A stretch of 64,000 nucleotides of DNA, from the NCBI GenBank assembly GCA_013397455.1, contig VYZB01000168.1:1206839-1270838 (forward strand), given 5' to 3'. Numbering within the stretch: position 1 is the first letter of the stretch; every line of letters starts with the position of its first letter. The notes under the pieces were generated by a model. It saw only the letters and a list, made by a program, of their open reading frames with translations. It made no database searches and was not told the DNA's origin. Of the stretch, positions 22,453 through 34,670 are shown one piece after another. Made by a program: the position numbers and the translations under genes. This DNA comes from Crotophaga sulcirostris. Taxonomy: Eukaryota > Chordata > Aves > Cuculiformes > Crotophagidae.

Positions 22453-23271
22453 ACAGGCACAGCTGCGAGGGGTGGCAGAATGAAATAATACGGACACAAA
22501 TGCTGCTACAAGGGCTCTGAGATGAACACAGCTGCTGCTGTGGATGGAAATAAGCAATACCCCATAAGCACCTTTACACATGTACAAGGGGCCGTACTGG
22601 ATTTTTAACAGATACAGGCAAAGGAGGAGGGAAATTGTTATCTGTAAACCAGCCTTTGCTGAACTGTTCTCAAGTGAGAAATGTTCCCAGTGCAATCACA
22701 GTGGGTCCAGTTCAGCAGCTCGTAAGCAGGAGAGTCCACAGGAATTTTGTAAGAATAAGGTCTTTTGTAACAGGCTCCCTTTTCTGCCAGAGAGTAAAAA
22801 TCTGTCTGCTTGGAATGAAAATAAAGTACTTTAATTTTTTTCCTTTTTTTTTTTTTTCCTATATGTGTACTTGCAAGAAAAAAGCAACCCCCTTCCAAAC
22901 CCATTTACAGACCCATTTGCTCTGTCTCCTCACTCTGGTTTCTGTCTATTTTTGGGAACACAAACACTATTTATTTTGGGGAAAGATTGCCAGCAATTTC
23001 CTCCTCCAAAGAAATGCTGCCCCAAATCAGCACAGCTGGAAAAATCTACTGACACTGCTAGGTCAGGAGCAGAGAGATACAGCGGGACCAGCCACAGGTA
23101 TACACACATCACACACATCTCGCGTAAGAAAGTGTTTGCAGCACCAAGCTTTGGCTTTTAATGTGCCTTTCAAAGGGCTTGATTGATTGCTGTTAATCCT
23201 GTGAACAACTTCAGTGTTGTTAACAGGACTGCCCGCATTAGTTAAGGTACTTGCATGCATTAGTATGCTCC

Positions 23272-23336
23272 TCGTCCCCATGACGTCAATAGACAGCTTT
23301 CCAATGACTTCCAGGAGGGCTGGATCAGGCCCTTGC
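23272..23336 (+). repeat. Relic of an old amniote interspersed repeat
   Basis: The pattern is a CATTGACTTCAATGG-like block, a short spacer, a second CAATGACTTCC block and then GGATCAGGCCCTTG. This order recurs across amniote genomes. The family name is not certain. It contains the CRE at 23281. Confidence 0.4.
23281..23288. promoter_or_regulatory. Perfect palindromic CRE (TGACGTCA)
   Basis: This full CREB/ATF consensus lies 4.0 kb upstream of the CELF4 start. The flanking sequence resembles an old amniote repeat in which the same position normally reads TGACTTCA, so the CRE may have arisen by one substitution in that repeat. Confidence 0.5.
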
Positions 23337-23551
23337 TAGCAGAAATTTTTTAATGAACGTTGTTTGGTGCAGGGAAAGGGGGCATAGTGATACATCAGTC
23401 CTGAATATCTCAATTTTCCAGAAAATGAGTAAGTAAAGAAGAAAGGCAGGAACAGGCTGAAAGGTTGCTAGAGGAGGATTCTTCTGCTGGACTTCAAAAC
23501 CGTAAATCTATAACACACAGAATCATCATTCGTCAACTTATATACAATAAA

Positions 23552-23690
23552 TTACAGGTAACTCTGTTCCAAATAAATAAACAATCCATGTGAATTTAAT
23601 TTTTAAATAGATAAAATATAATGCAGGTGAATTTTGTTCACAATAAATAAACAATACGTGTGAATTTTGTTTTAAATAGTAATTTATCCT
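23552..23690. repeat. Diverged tandem duplication, unit about 70 bp
   Basis: Two copies, about 23552-23620 and 23621-23690, share the order CAGGT, CTGTTC or TTGTTC, AATAAATAAACAAT, GTGAATTT and TTTAAATAG. The AATAAATAAACAAT blocks start at 23572 and 23642, giving a period of 70. The copies differ by several substitutions and a small indel, so the duplication is old. Confidence 0.75.
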
Positions 23691-23852
23691 TCTCTACATG
23701 TGGGTACCTAAATCAGCCCATTGACTCCCAGTTTCTCTGCTAGGTTTTTTTACTGAGATTTTCAAAAAAAAAAAAACCCAACCCACCACACTGTTAATAG
23801 CAAAAAAATAATGTTTTAACCACAATTCAAACATGCAGCTCTCAGCTACTAT

Positions 23853-24185
23853 TAAAGAGCCCAATCCTGCAAAGTCTTCCAACTCAACTGGGATTGTTTG
23901 CTTCAGCTTGTTAGGCTTTCTAGAGAGGGTTGACAGAATCAGGATCTATTAGCTACATAATCAAATAAAATAATAGGGAGCTGCATGTGGACCTCTAATA
24001 TATCTAACAAAAGGAGAGGCACCATCATCCACTAAACTTCATGTGAGAACCCAAGCATCAGGATATGGGCCCTATCCTGAAAACCTTAATCGGCATTGTT
24101 GTTATATCAATCTGCTGTGGTCAGAGGGATTATTCATCTAAGGAAGGATTACTCATGTGAACATTTGCAAGCTTGGTCCCTGAAT
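23853..24185 (+). repeat. Further relics of old amniote repeats
   Basis: Near 23855 the sequence reads GAGCCCAATCCTGCAAAG, and at 24068-24180 it runs from GGGCCCTATCCTG through GGATTACTCATGTGAA to CATTTGCAAGCTTGG. These resemble hairpin-like amniote repeats that begin and end with a CCAATCCTGCAAA or TTTGCAGGAT motif. The match is from memory of the pattern only. Confidence 0.35.
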
Positions 24186-27100
24186 TAATGCATGAATCAG
24201 TGTGCGTTGTTTTTTTTTCCTTCTTTTTTTTTTTTGCTTAGTTAGAATCAAGAAGGTTGATTGAGGAGAGAAAGGAAAAACTATTTGCATCCAAAGGAGC
24301 TTAGTATGGGATTGTAGTCAATGCAGGCAACAAAAGGTGTCAGCGTAATAAAAAGAGAGCTTTTTTTATGGAGGTCTTCTGTTATAAAAGTGCAGTGTTG
24401 AGTTTCAGGTGGTAAAGTGAAGGCTGCAGAGAACCTGGGGGTTAATAGGGGACAGAAAAATAGAAGAGAGCTTGTATGCATGTGTTTGCACGTGTGTTTA
24501 GACACAGGATTTGTGCAGACACATACACACACATCGTTATACTCCACCCAACGGATTCTGCTATTTAAACAGAGCTCTCCAGAATATTCCTATTACCCAT
24601 GCTGTGAACACTGTAAACATGTTGTATTAGTCCTTTGAAAAGAATATCAAGTTTATTATCTCCCTATCCTTTTTTCCATAGTATCTATGTCTCTGTACAT
24701 AATGAGTAATGAAAGCAGGCAAGCTTGTATTGTAAGGACAATAATGCTTCATGTTAATATGATCCTTTTCATCATCAAATCATTGTGCAATCATTAACAA
24801 ATTAATGCTCACAGCGCCCCTGTGAGGAAGGGAGATTTCATTTTAATAGGATCTGGTAGCACCACCAATTACAATGATTGCCTGAGACTTCCTATAATAA
24901 AATCCTGTTTGTCTTTGATAAACTGCACATTTTGGCTGAAATTCTTTAAGTCGGGTGCCTGCACTCAGTTCAAATTCTTTATTTCTGGAAAATTTCAGCC
25001 AGGGTTATTTGTCCCTGAGAACAACCCGGAGGAGAGTTGATCTGGTTTGAACTAAGTCAGATGAGGTGCTTTGTAAAGCCCTCGATCCCTATGCTTTCCA
25101 GCATGATACTAAAAACTGACAGGAGGTGAAACTGTTTCTTAAGACTTTTGCTATCTTGGGGAAAATCTGCCCCAAAGTGGCCAATTAAAAGCCTTGGGAA
25201 AAATGGTAGTTCTCATACACTCACTAGAGATGCAGATTTCCAAAACCAGATTCCCCAATGACTCAGCTCTCATTGGGTACACTCCAGCAGAGACAAGAGT
25301 TATTCCTGTCATTGCAGCACTGGCTTGGGACAGGCCAGGAAAAAATGGATTCTGGATAACTGAGAAAAATGCAGGGACTCTGTCTTCCCTGTGCTTTTTG
25401 GGACTGACTGATAACCATCACTGCGACTAGAGCAGAAACTAGGAAGAGAAAACTAGAGGGGAAATTGGGAAGACAAAGAAGGTTGCGGTGGATTGAAAAC
25501 AGATACAAATGGGAAACGGACTGGGGTTCAGGCTCAAAGGCAATGTCTGTACTAGTTAACAAACCAGGTCCAGAGCATAGGTTTAATAAATTTATTAATT
25601 GCCTTAATCTTAGCACAGTCTTTGACACAAGTTTGGCCCATACCAGCCTCCTGTCTGGGTACACTTTGGAGGTCATCACAGACTAGCAGGATGCTTCCAA
25701 TAGATGCTACGGACAAGGATAACTTGTTTCTTGAGGAAACAGAGTTTAGCCATATGGGTATGTGGTCCTGTGCCATTTGGACCCAGGTTTAAAGAACTAT
25801 CTAGTTTTTTATTTGCATTGACCCAGTTAGCTACAGAGGGCCTGGGAGGAAAGGTTATGCTCAGATGCAGCAGTCTGCTTCTTATTGGGAAGTATACAGG
25901 AAAATGGAGAGAAATGGGAGGATTGATGAATCTAATAGGGAACTGTCTGTGATAGAACAACAGGGAAAAGGGAGGGATTACTATATCAAATGTAGCATAA
26001 GGAAATATTGGAAAATAAACTATGGGAAAGCATAGAGGATCTGAGAGTTTGTGGGGCTGGTGCACTCAGGGACAGGGCACTGGAAAGCTAGGACAGGAAA
26101 AAGAGACAGATTGAGAAAGGGCCAAAACTGAAACTGAGTAATGGAATGTGACTGGGAGGGGGAATACAAAGTGAGGAGGGGTAGATCTGAGACAAGGATG
26201 AGTTAAAAAACAGGAATTCTTGCCTGGACCAGAATATTTACATGGTAAAGCCCACTCTCTTGTGCGCTTGAGACGGGAGGCAGAATCCCCTGGTCCTCTG
26301 CAGTTAAAAAACATCACTGCACATGCCATCTACTCTGTGAATGATCATGTAATTAAAGGAGGAATTAGAACGCATCTGTACAACAAAAGAAAATCCAGGT
26401 TGTGCATGTAACCTCAATTCTGGGGGCTCTTAATATTTAAGTGCTCGTCTTTGCAACCAGAATAATTTCCTTTTAATTAGGGTTTGTGTGCATGTTCGTA
26501 TGTGTGTGTGTGTATGTTTTCATATAAGTGTGCGCATATGCGTGTGTGTTCACAATTACATTTATTAATTAGGATGATGTATATGAGGCAAATAGCTGTA
26601 AGGGAAAAAATAGCTAATTAACTCCTTTTTTGTTTTTCTTTTTTTCTTTGTTTCTTTCTTTTTTTTTTATATCTTCAGCTTGAGATTTGGGAACTTCAAA
26701 ATAATTTAGGCTAAGGATGGCTTTTAAGACAGTTTTTGGAGTGTTGTCCTCTTAGAACTCTAATCACAGTCAGTGCTTATTCCTGAAAATCAGGCCTAAT
26801 TCTGAAAAGGACTTTAAAGCAGCTAATTCGTATTTGAACACCCAGCTGCTTACTGAACTTTAGAGAAAACCAAGCATGGAGATTAGGTGTGTGACGTTAG
26901 CATCCCGTCAGTGGTCACTTTTCAAGCAGAGTTTTACAGCCTCAGGGGGAACAATGACAAAGTCAGTGCTCAGATTTAGAACATGCTGATACCCCATGGC
27001 ATGTTTTACTTCTGAAGCTATGCCTACTCTCACTTTGAACGATGTATTTGTAGGCACATTCTCAAGATTGGATTTGTTTGCATGAATTAATACTTGTTTT

Positions 27101-30100
27101 AAAAAAAAACATTCTTGCTCCTATTTTCTTCTTCAAGTGACCAGAGGGAATGTCAGTCAGGGTCCAGCATCAGTGCTGCTGATTTCATGTACTTCATTCT
27201 AATGCAGATACATGGCAGATGACCAAGTGTTGACAGTGTGTATGAGGTGGGTGTGAGCATATGAATGTGTGCATCCACATATACATACATATGGAAATAC
27301 TGTAGACAGAAACGGAGAGTGCTCTACAACCACATGTACAAAAATGCTCCTCGTCAGCTTTCTGCTAGAATTTAGTGATATCCTTAAATAATTTCTTGTT
27401 TCTTACGTTGTGTTACCTTTCTTTATCTGTCTGTCCTTCTGTCTGTTTCACTGTCTCTCTCTCCATCTACAAATCCACCAGTTCTTTGCTGTCTAAGAGG
27501 TGATATCTCTACCTGCATTATTTGTTACTGAAGTTGCAAATATGCTCAGTTTCCTTAATGGTCAATTTTCTAAATCCGTCCTAGAGTTTAGGAATGTAAT
27601 AAACTTTAAATCTGGTCTTATACCCTTTTAGACTTCTATTTCTTATTAGTTTTGTCTATTTCTGCTCAGGATAGTAGATCACCTGTACCATGGGCTGCCT
27701 TCTAAAGGCCAGACACGCAAATGGTAGCTGTAAAGGAAATAAGAAAGGATATAGAAATTGTCCAGGGCTTCAATAGCAAAAGGAAAGACTACTTGTGGTT
27801 CTAGTTAACTCTTTAGCAAACCCACATTAATAAGCTTATGGATCAAATACAAGAGATCATCTGTCTAATATGTATGCACACAAGTATGTATTCTCTAGGA
27901 AAGCATAAAGTCTTGGTCACTTGAAACTGACTTTTCCACCTGGAAGCTGCTTTTATCTCAGACTCACTTCCAGCATCTCAGGAAAACTGCGCGTTGCGTG
28001 TACCCTTCCTGAGATCTTAAAGTAATAGTTAAAGTACAAGCGACAGCATAATACAAAGATTCAGACTCAATTTGTTCCATTGACTGCAATAGGTGGGTGA
28101 AGAGGTCTTTTCCTGTATTTTCAGCTGGTGGGTTGGTCTAGACCTGAAATTAGAAACACAGAATTTTTCATCCTTTGTGCTTTCTGCATGTATCCATTTA
28201 ATTTAGGAGTCCCAGTTACCTCTGTAGCTGATGCAGAAAGGTATGTATTATCGAGGGCTGTTCGTCCCTCCAGACCTTTAGCTGAGGAGGAAATCGTAGA
28301 TTTGAATTCAGAAAGCAAAAGTCCTAGATCTCTAGGAGGCATCAGAAGAGAAAAATGCTTAAAGAAAGTCAAAAGGGGGACTGAAAAATATGGAGAGAGT
28401 GAAATTGAGAGGAAATACAGAGGTGAAAAGAAAACTGAAACTCACAGGGGAGGCAGGAGAAGGCAAAAGAGCTACAGTTTCATGGAAAAACTAGAAAAGA
28501 TTTGGTGAGGAACTGGGTTGGCATAAGATATCCAGAGGTTGTCAGAAAAGTACTGCATAGGTAAGGAAACAGGCCCTTCTGAGGAAGCTGTGAGTAGGCA
28601 ACTAAGTAAACTAGATGCAACAGCTTGGAGGGACAAAGCATAAATCAAAGAGGACAAGCATGAGGACAAGGGGTAAAAAGATGCATAGGGTCTTTCAGAG
28701 TCCGTAATGGAATAGGAGGTCTCTGAGTCTTGTCATATTTCCACAGCCTTCACGTTCATCTAGAAGACTGACATGTTCTGGCTCCATCCACAGTGTCTCC
28801 ACTTGGAAACTTTCTATCACTATCAGATATCATGTTGTGATAGGAAATAATGCAATAAGTATAAAAATATCATAACCTTTGTAAATTTATTTACACCAAA
28901 GAAAAGTGCGTAAGATCAACAGAGAAATATGTACATGGCTTTAATTACATATTTTAACACTGTCACTTAGGTTATGGCAGCATTAGTTTCACATACAGTT
29001 GGAAGTCAGTTTTTTCGTGTGAAATCATGAAGCAAGTTTCAATATGGATTTAAACTTCCTCCCACTGGACTGACTGGAAGATCTATAAATGCAAACAACA
29101 GGCCATCTCAATCACATGGAAAATGTCGAGTGAAATACTGGTAGCTGAAGTAGGATCCATGTAAGACTCAGAGTAAAAATGGAAGAGTTCTGGTCCCATG
29201 GTTCTGCTTCCATGTGTTTGTTCATGCTGCACTGCTGCTGGTGCATGGTCAGAAAAGCACTAAATTGAGACCTAGGGGAGCCCTGCTAAGTCCCAGACTG
29301 ACAGAATCAGACCTTGCTTTCCAGGGGCAATTGATTTTGAACAGAAAAGGCTTGGTCTTCTTCCCAGTCTGTGCAGAGGAAAGGAAATATTATCTACCAA
29401 CTTCATTGTTTTAACTGCAGGAAACATCCAGTTGAATAATCAAAGGGGTGCATGGTGTCTGTTTGCTTGCAAAACAACTTAAACAGAACCAAGACCCCAC
29501 AAAGTGGGATGTTAGGTGAGGCTATACTATTCTTCCATCAGAGAGAGAAATGCATAGGAAATGGCAGCCATGTGTGTTATTACTATTACCTATGAAATCA
29601 ATGGGGAGAGAGGCTACCCTAGCAATGCATCTGAGAGAGAATTATGCTCCCATGAAGAAGCAGGGTGAGGCCATGGGGAAATTAGCTAACTTAAAGATTT
29701 TATGTGGCTGAAAAACATTGTGTAATGAGATTTCGCCTCTGCACATATCAACACGTTTGTTATCTTTGGGGTTCAGTTGTTATGAATTAATAGAACATTT
29801 TTAACGAAGAGATGTCTGTCTGTAGGTGATCTTTTTTCCATCCACACAGCTGAATCAGTTGAACTTTTGTAACTCCATATGGCCTGTGATCCTCAGACCT
29901 GAGCAAGCTTGTCCTACGGACATGGGATCCAATCAAGTTGTAAGAGACTGAAAGATTGATTGTCTTCAACAGTCGTCACAAGAGGTTAAATTAAGGCAAG
30001 AGACTTGCTAGTGGTTTGTGAGTTTCCATTACAGAAAGTGAACTGATCTGCTTTTCAGACTACATAGGAGTTTGTGCTTAACTGAAGATGTAGGTACAGT

Positions 30101-31349
30101 TTTTGGTGACTGTATTCTGCATGGAATTTTCTTCCTAAGGGAGCAAGTGCTGCTGTCCAAAGACTATCAGTTCACTCTGTCTTTGCCTCTCTTGAGCTTT
30201 ACAGAAAACCTGCATCAGTTTTTGCAGCCCATCTCAGAAAATCTCAGATTTTTAATCTGAAATCAAGAGCTCTTTCAAGCAAATGTGAATTCTGTCTCAG
30301 TGTTTGGTATAAAATATCTTTGTCTATATTCAGTAAGTATCTGCTCTTTCATGCCAAAAAGTTCAGTAAGAAAACTTACTGTTGTGAGATTCTTCTATTC
30401 TATTTCTTTTATTTTTTTATGGAAATAAGAACTGTTTGAGGGGGAAATGTTTGCCTAAGGACTGAAGACCCATAGCCACCATAGCTCCCAGCAGACACCT
30501 CAGTTTCAAAACACAAAGATTAATCTCAAGAGTTTCTAGACATTGAAGGTTGCAAGGAATTCTTTACTATTATCTCACAAATATATACTTCAAATATATA
30601 AGTATAAATTTGTAAAGAACACTTTCAGCTGTCATATCACCTTTCCCTTCTTTCAAAGCACTCAACTTGTTCAGCATCAGATTATATACGAAATCATCTT
30701 CAGTTATCATACCTCATTGATTTTGCTGTACTTGCCATAAAGCATATTGAAGGTTTGAAAATTAGAACTCAATAATGTCAGGTGAGCTTGGGAGGGCAGT
30801 GTGCCTTCTGATAAACCAATTCATCAGCTGAACAATCTCAACATGCTCCCTAATATTGACCTTAATATTCTGGGACATCTCTGCCACATACAGTTTTCAG
30901 CAACTTTAATTTCTATTGGGACATTAGTAGAATGACATTCTTTGTTTTCTTAAGTTTGTGTAAACTGAAAGACACCCTGGTATCAATGGATTTACATGTG
31001 AATTGAGGCCAGACTGACCAGTATTAATTCACAAACTTTGCTGAGTACAGAATAGCTTGTAGACCAAACAGTGTTTCTGTGTCCTTGAGCTCGTATCAAG
31101 ATGAGATTCAGGTTCATATCAAGGCTCCTGTGCCATGGTTTCCATGGAAAGAGAAGTGAAACATGCATTCTCGATAGGAACTATTGTGAGGTTTTTTTCA
31201 GATGCTTCTAGTTTGGGCAATTGTGGGTTTAGAACAATGATGATTTAACAAAAAAAAAAATAGGTGTTTGCTGGTCATTTTGGACACAGTCTTTATAAAT
31301 ACTGGTCTAATCTGAACCCTATCTACTCAGATGAGGAGAGTAAATTAGG
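24186..31349. other. Upstream intergenic DNA, no gene recognised
   Basis: AT-rich non-coding sequence. Visible items are a poly-T stretch near 24209-24236, an ATTTGCAT octamer at 24283-24290, a TG-rich array at 26484-26550 and T-rich sequence at 26625-26670. A 126-codon open frame at 28128-28508 has no recognisable domain and is not called a gene. Confidence 0.6.
26484..26550. repeat. TG-rich array
   Basis: Imperfect GT repeats with ATGT and CGCATATGCG interruptions. Confidence 0.75.
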
Positions 31350-31561
31350 AGATGGAAGGGAATGAGAGTAGGTTCCTGCCTGGCACTGCAGTTGTGTCCC
31401 TCAGGTCTCAACCTCAGCCTCCCAAGTTCCATCGCCTAATAGATATGAAAGTCTTCAAGTGGAACTGAATCCGAACACTGACAATGATTCACACAGCCTA
31501 GAAACCTTCCCAAAGTTGGGACACTCAAAGCTGTCAATGGCAACACCTTCAGTAAAGAAGG

Positions 31562-32308
31562 GTCATTGTCGTTGATGACTCCCTCCTGAAGGGAACTGAA
31601 GGTCTAATATGCAGACTGAACCCATTGTGTAGCAAGGTCTACTATCTACCTGGGGGTCTTTGTCAGAGACATGGTAAAGAAACTTCCAAATCTTGTTAAG
31701 CCCACAGATTGTTACCCGTTATTTATCTTTCAGGTAGGTAACAATGAAAACCAACTAGAAACCTTAGGGTGATTAAAAAGGACTTTAGGAATTTAGGACG
31801 AATGGTAAAGAATTCAGCTGCACAGGTAGTTTTCTCTTCTGTCATAGGGTATGGTGAGGGAAAGAGTGGAAAGAGTCAGGAATTAAGTACCTGGCTCTGA
31901 ACCTGGTGCAAAGAACAAAACTTGGGTTTTTTGACACTGAGTTGGCCCACACGCCAACGATTGGGTACACTTGTCCCTGAGGGGCAAAAGGGCACTTTCC
32001 AGGAAGTCAATAGAGCTAATCAACAGGGCTTTAAGCTAGATTGGAAGGAGGAGGGGAATAATACCAGGCTTGATGGAGTAAATCTTGGGAATTGCACAGG
32101 TTCCAAGGGATGGTTTACTAGTGGGGGCTCCTGGTCTGCCACCTCAGAAGAAATGGGGGATAGTGCTCCAGGTGGCAGCCAGAATTCAAAGGTTATTGGT
32201 AGAAGACACTTAGGATTTAAGACTATTCCACTCATTTACACTAATGCATGCAAGCACGGACAAAGTACAAGGGGAGCTAAAAGCCATTGCAAAGCAAGAA
32301 AATTATGA
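31562..32308 (+). pseudogene. CR1 ORF1 remnant with SGNH-esterase-like domain
   Basis: CR1-group LINEs often carry an esterase of the SGNH/GDSL fold in ORF1. Here 31562-31594 reads VIVVDDSLLKG, where the family has GDS, so the first conserved Gly is replaced by Asp. The same frame breaks at a stop near 31698 and reopens over 31922-32308, with further family-like segments including a FFD block near 31929. The part between is degraded by stops and frame changes. No function is expected. Confidence 0.7.
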
Positions 32309-34670
32309 TGTAATTGCCATTACAGAAACATGGTGGGATGATTCACATAACTGGGGTGCTGCCATAGGTGGCTATAAACTCTTCAGATAGGATAGGCTTG
32401 GAAGGAGAGGTGGTGGGGTAGCTTTCAGTGTTAGAGAATGTTTTACTTGCATGAAGCTCAATAATAGCAAATACAGGGTTGAGTGCCTATGGGTAAAAAT
32501 CAGTGGAATACCCAATAAGGCAGATATAGTGGTGGGAATCTGCTATCGGCTGCCCAGCCAGGGCAAAAAGACTGGTGAGTTCTACAAGCAACTGAGAGAA
32601 GTCTCACAATCACTAGCCCACGTTCCTATGGGAGATTCCAACCTTCCAGACCTCTGCTGGCAGTGTAATACAGCAGAAAGAAAACCATCTAGGAGGTTCA
32701 TTGAGTGTACGGAAGACTTCCTAACACAACTGATGAGTGAACTGACTAGAGAAGGTGTCCTGCTGGGTCTGCTGTTTGTGAACAGACAAGGCCTTGTGGG
32801 AGATGTGACTGCTGAAGAACTTCTGAGGCACAGGGATCACGAAATGATAGAATTCTCAGTAGTGGGAGACGGAGTGGGGGGCAGCAGAACTGCCACCTTG
32901 GATTTCTGAAGGGCAAATTTTGAACTGTTTAGAAGACTGCTTGATAAAATTCAATGGGAGGCAGTTCTGGATGACAAAGGAGCCCAAGAGGGCTGGAGGC
33001 TCCTCAGGAAGGTAATCCTGGTGGCACAAGAGGAGGCCAACCCCATATGCCATAAAATTACTTGATGGGAAAGAAAACAAACATGGATTAGCAGAGAGCT
33101 TTGCATTGATCTCACGAAGAAGAGGAAAATATGCAAGCTTTGGAAGAGGGGGCAGGCATCCCAGGAGGACTACAAGGATGAGATGAGATCATGTAGGGAG
33201 AAAATTAGAAGGGTCAAAACCCAACTAGAACTTCAACTAGCTGACTCGGTGAAAGACAATAAAAAATGTTTCTTCAAATATATTAACAACAGTAGGAGGA
33301 TCAAGGAGAATTTCCCTCCTTTACTGGATGCAGGGGGAACAGAAGTGACAAAGAATGAGGATAAGGCTGAGGTACTTAGTGTCTTCTTTGCCTCAGTGTT
33401 TAATAGTAAGGTAAGATGTTCTTTGGGTACTCAGCCTCCTGAGCCAGAAGACAGTGAGGGTGAAGCTCCAATGATCCAAGAGAAATTGGTTAGAGACCTC
33501 CTCAGCCAATTAGACACATACCAGTCTGTGGGCCCAGATGGATTCCACCCAAGGGTATTAAGGGAGCTGGCAGAGGTCCTCGCCATACCCCTTTCCCTCA
33601 TCTACCAGCAGTCCTGGCTCACTGGGAAAGTGCCACTTGACTGGAGACTGGCAAATGCTACACTCATTTACAAGAAGGGTCGAAGGGAGGATCTGAGGAA
33701 CTACAGGTTTGTCAGTCTGACCTCAGTACTGGGGAAGGTCATGGAGCAAATCATCCTGAGTGCTATTATACAGCACACACAGGGCAATCAGGGGATCAGG
33801 CCCAGTCAGCATGGGTTTATGAAAGGCAGATCCTGCCAGACCCAACTTATGTCCTTCTGTGACAAGGTTAATTGTTTAATGGATAGGGAAAGGCTGTGGA
33901 TGGGGTGTACTTGGACTTTGGTAAGGCCTTTGACACCGTTTCTCACAATATTCTGCTTGAGAAACTGGCTGCCATTGGTCTAGACAAGAACACCCTCTGC
34001 TGGGTAAAACACTGGCTGGATGGCTGGGCCCAAAGAGTGGTGGTAAATAGAGTTGAATTCAGTTGAAGGATGATCATAAGTGGTGTTCCGCAGGTCTCAG
34101 TGCTGGGTCCAATTCTGTTCAATATCTTTATCAACAATTCAGACGAGGGGATTGAGTACACCCTTAGCAAGTTTGCAGATGACACTAAGCTGGGTGGCAC
34201 TGTCAATTTGCTTGAAGGAAGGGAGGCTCCAAAGAGGGATCTGGACAGGCTGGATCGATGGGCTGAGACCAGTAGGATGAGATTCAACAAGGCCAAGTGC
34301 TAAGTCCTGCACTTGGGACGTGTGCCATGAGGCTGGTGAAGGAGCTGGAGAACAAGTCTTGTGAGAGAACTGGGGGTGTTTATCTTAGAGAAAAGAAGGC
34401 TGAGGGGAGACCTCATCACTGTCTACAAGTACCTGAAAGGAGGTTGTAGTGAGGTGAGAATTGATCTCTTCTGCCAAGTGACAGGTGATAGGATGAGAGG
34501 GAATGGCCGCAGGCTGTGCCAGGGGAGGTTCAGACTAGACATTAGGAAAAATTTCTTTACTTAAAGGGTGGTCAGGCACTGGCACAGCTGCCCAGGGAGG
34601 TGGCTGAGTCACCATCCCTGGAGGTGTTTAAAAGACAGATAGATGAGTTTCTCAGGGACATGGTTCAGTA
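32222..34670 (+). pseudogene. CR1 ORF2 remnant (APE endonuclease and reverse transcriptase)
   Basis: The endonuclease part includes ITETWWDD at about 32319-32342. The reverse transcriptase part includes GPDGFHPRVLRELAE near 33531, QHGFMKGRSC near 33809, the YLDF motif near 33909 and the catalytic FADD at 34172-34183. A C-terminal block ([18 protein letters not shown]) follows at 34388-34450. In-frame stops occur at 32388, 32907, 34064, 34301 and 34562. A frameshift separates the EN/early-RT frame from the later RT frame near 33890, and the sequence between the RT end and the C-terminal block is much shorter than in full CR1 elements. The copy cannot make an active protein. Confidence 0.9.

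Noticed and set aside
22635..23186. Open frame of 183 codons upstream of CELF4
   Set aside because: Several overlapping frames are open here, there is no recognisable domain, and the frame passes through a poly-T region. Chance is the better explanation.
28128..28508. Open frame of 126 codons with a Lys/Arg/Glu-rich C-terminal half
   Set aside because: The charge bias reflects purine-rich sequence; no family match, promoter or splice signal is visible.
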